This document shows, piece by piece, positions 13,736 through 15,293 of a DNA stretch of 15,293 nt. Each line of letters starts with the position of its first letter. Position 1 is the stretch's first letter. The stretch is from NCBI GenBank assembly GCA_015904055.1, contig JABMDE010000039.1, positions 4,097-19,389 on the forward strand, in the 5' to 3' direction. This DNA comes from Nitrospira sp. Lineage in GTDB: Bacteria > Nitrospirota > Nitrospiria > Nitrospirales > Nitrospiraceae. The translations under genes and the position numbers were made by a program. Below the pieces are notes generated by a model. It ran no database searches. It was not told where the DNA came from and saw only the letters and a program-made list of their open reading frames with translations.

Positions 13736-14266
13736 TCTATACAAAATTCATCGCGGCGTTGTCGTCCGACATGCGGGAAAACTCATTCGCACGACTTCGG
13801 ACAAAATCTGAAAAATACTCACTGCCCGCACAAGATTGGCATGAATGTTCTCGTCCCCATGTTCTGTGGATAATCCTGTGAACAAGCTCCTGCGTATGTG
13901 AAGAAACGCGTGCATTAGCCACACATCCCTTCACAATGCCTACTTTTTAGGCATCTGCCGCATCGTGGGCATGCCCCTAGTAATTGTGGCTGGGAGCAGA
14001 ATTTCTTATTTTTTTCCACATTCCTAGGCCCAGACGGCTTGACATGATGGAATCAACTCTCCTGGAGCGTCTCATGCGTTTGCCAGCAGCTTTCTTATCC
14101 ACAGCCTCAACGATTTTCTGTGGATCATGGTCCAATAAGCAGGACTGGAGCGGCGTTCCAAATCTGTCAAGAGACAAACTCAAAAATCGTTGAAACGGGG
14201 ATGATCGGAGAAGATCAAGAGAATCATTCGCTTGTGAAAAGTCGAGACGCAGCGCGTTCGGCAAGA
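13736..14266. other. Gene-free region with a DnaA-box cluster; candidate replication origin
   Basis: No convincing gene is seen in these 531 bp. DnaA-box-like 9-mers are TGTGGATAA (13865, perfect, reverse), TGTGAACAA (13877), TGTGAAGAA (13897), TTAGCCACA (13915), TTTTCCACA (14012), TTATCCACA (14095, perfect) and TGTGGATCA (14119). Two perfect boxes in 240 bp is far above chance for a 15-kb window (about 0.1 expected on both strands). T- and A-rich runs lie at 13798-13821 and 14001-14016. Against oriC: no dnaA, dnaN, gidA or parA is visible, and gene direction does not change across the region. A DnaA-regulated or DnaA-titrating site is the alternative. Confidence 0.45.
13936..13954. repeat. 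Short perfect hairpin within the DnaA-box region
   Basis: ATGCCTA, loop CTTTT, TAGGCAT forms a perfect 7-bp stem. Twelve bases further on, GGGCATGCCC (13967-13976) is a 10-bp palindrome. Neither has a T-run placed to make a clear terminator. Confidence 0.5.
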
Positions 14267-14443
14267 TTATTTTTTTCGATACACGTTCAGCCCCACCTTC
14301 TCCTGGCGATCTGGGATCGTGACATTTCCTTCTGTTGACGCAATAATGATCGTCTTGCCAGATGCCGACGGCCCAAACTCCTTCGAAAGATCAACTTTGA
14401 TCGTCAACCATGTGCCCTCGACAGTCATTTCAACATTTTTCAT
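14267..14443 (-). CDS. Small conserved protein of unknown function (58 residues)
   Basis: The ATG at 14443 is preceded by AAAGGA about nine bases upstream, and the frame ends at TAA 14267. The product, starting MKNVEMTVEGTWLTIKVDLS, then KEFGPSASGKT, IIIASTEGNV and ending GLNVYRKK, matches a family of about 60-residue conserved proteins I recall from diverse environmental bacteria, with a GPSxSGKT stretch and a GLNVY end. The alternating hydrophobic pattern suggests a small beta-rich fold. The GPSxSGKT motif is not a normal Walker A, since it lacks the flanking fold. No signal peptide or membrane segment is seen. The function is unknown. It is the nearest gene to the DnaA-box cluster. Confidence 0.75.
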   Translation of the reverse strand: MKNVEMTVEGTWLTIKVDLSKEFGPSASGKTIIIASTEGNVTIPDRQEKVGLNVYRKK

Positions 14444-14654
14444 CGCTGAATCCTTTCACGACTTCGTCATTGCTGCTTGATCGGCCCTCGGTCCTGGTGA
14501 GTTCACCTCATCTACTGAACAACCTAGTCCAATCGATCCTGATGGGGACAGCAGACGGAAGATGTGCGAATACCGTCGAAGATCCAGAGTCCTCCCCGGT
14601 CAGTATCCCCGCCCTGTACTGCCCCCTCGGCTCATTCGATCCAACGGAAGCGCC
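14444..14654. other. Intergenic region without recognisable features
   Basis: I see no supported gene on either strand and no clear terminator. It should hold the promoter of the 58-residue gene at its left end. Confidence 0.4.
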
Positions 14655-15002
14655 TCATACCGCTTCTGTACCGTTGAGAAAACCCTTCACCGCCACATCG
14701 TCGGCAAAGATCTCCGGACTGCGCTTACGATAGTCCGCGACAGTCAAGTTATGCTTAGCGAGCAGCGTGGTGAGCTTCGCATTAATATCTGCCCCCATTT
14801 CCTTCATTTGTTCCGGAGAAGGCCGCTGCCCTTCGGCATACTGCGCTCCGCCCTGGAAGTAATTCATCATCATCTCGCCGATTTCAATGCGGGCCTTCAC
14901 AAACGTTTCTATTTCGACCGGTTCCGCTGCCAGGCCGACGACCGTAGAGAGCATGACACCCACTATAATGGCGAGCCCGTATCTGGCCTGATTCCTCGTC
15001 AT
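14655..15002 (-). CDS. Small exported protein of unknown function
   Basis: This 115-residue protein has a signal peptide at 1-26 (basic MTRNQAR, hydrophobic core, cleavage probably after GLAA before EPVE). The mature part is helical and charged: ETFVKARIEIGEMMMNYF, then a Gln/Gly/Pro-rich turn and DINAKLTTLLAKHNLTVADY. There are no cysteines and no lipobox. The ATG at 15002 is preceded by AGAGGAA at a good distance. I do not recognise a family; the size and helical pattern resemble small periplasmic proteins. It appears to be a single-gene unit, as 180 bp separate it from the next gene. Confidence 0.75.
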   Translation of the reverse strand: MTRNQARYGLAIIVGVMLSTVVGLAAEPVEIETFVKARIEIGEMMMNYFQGGAQYAEGQRPSPEQMKEMGADINAKLTTLLAKHNLTVADYRKRSPEIFADDVAVKGFLNGTEAV

Positions 15003-15183
15003 AGTTTCCTCTTCTTCGTGTGAATCAAGGGAACGACCTCACGATAGATTGCGATCATATCATCTTAAAGTCAGAAACAGATAGGCCTGCACTGTTGATC
15101 ATCGTTTGTCAGAAAACTGCAACGCCCTTGCCCTCAACAACCTATGCTGACCGCCGACGTCAGAACCGGCATCACCGCTGATC

Positions 15184-15293
15184 TTATTCGACCGATTGCC
15201 CCTGAAGAAAAACGGTCTGTTCCAGCGTACGAAAGAATTGCTGATAGGGCGCAGGATCTTCGACTGCACGCAAATAATATTGGGCGCTGGTTC
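15184..15293 (-). CDS. C-terminal end of an unidentified protein (cut by window edge)
   Basis: A frame entering from the right edge runs 35 full codons to TAA at 15184. It reads SAQYYLRAVEDPAPYQQFFR and ends QTVFLQGQSVE. The composition looks coding and the strand agrees with all neighbours. The piece is too short to name a family. No strong terminator follows in 15003-15183. Confidence 0.5.
   Translation of the reverse strand, partial: TSAQYYLRAVEDPAPYQQFFRTLEQTVFLQGQSVE

Noticed and set aside
13977..14264. A 95-codon minus-strand frame across the DnaA-box region
   Set aside because: It has no good ribosome site, low-complexity basic composition and no recognised similarity, and it covers the DnaA boxes and T-runs. 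A real gene cannot be fully excluded.
1..15293. CRISPR arrays, tRNA or rRNA genes, transposase genes
   Set aside because: I found no regularly spaced repeats beyond those listed, no T-loop-like tRNA signature and no transposase or integrase motif, even though the layout suggests mobility.

Overview
The window is a moderately GC-rich bacterial chromosome segment in which every gene I can support reads on the minus strand. The SIMPL-domain exported proteins, the type I restriction locus and a 58-residue conserved protein fit a Nitrospira-like or similar environmental Gram-negative bacterium. That assignment is inference; there is no rRNA, tRNA or marker gene to settle it.

Layout. Two related modules lie in tandem, each bounded by the same pair of repeats. 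Repeat A (1-326 and 4881-5206, about 97% identical by eye) carries the start of a MNT-type nucleotidyltransferase gene and its leader. Repeat B (3723-4870 and 12592-13735, roughly 90-93% identical by eye) carries a complete SIMPL-domain gene, its upstream region and three 11-bp direct repeats at its outer edge. The order is A1 - cargo 1 - B1 - A2 - cargo 2 - B2, and both cargos are restriction-modification loci.

Cargo 1 (356-3525) is the wreck of a large type III-like mod/res system. It keeps only the first 160 residues of the methyltransferase, a possible C-terminal scrap of it, and an N-terminus joined to a C-terminus of the nuclease/helicase. Among these scraps sit intact small genes: a putative restriction HNH endonuclease, a MazG-like nucleotide pyrophosphohydrolase and a DUF4258/YgiT-type toxin-antitoxin pair. 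Cargo 2 (5189-12503) is a type I operon: hsdM, hsdS, fic, hsdR and a YgjP-like metalloprotease, mostly joined by 4-base ATGA overlaps. hsdS has a one-base frameshift near its 5' end. A repeated operator-like motif lies in the only real gap, between fic and hsdR.

Beyond B2, a gene-free stretch (13736-14266) holds a cluster of DnaA-box-like 9-mers, two of them perfect, and small inverted repeats. It may be a replication origin or another DnaA-bound region. It is followed by a small conserved protein, a small exported protein and the C-terminal end of a gene cut by the window edge.

Taken together, this looks like a defence hotspot where repeated flanks (nucleotidyltransferase and SIMPL gene) have let restriction cassettes be added, swapped and eroded.
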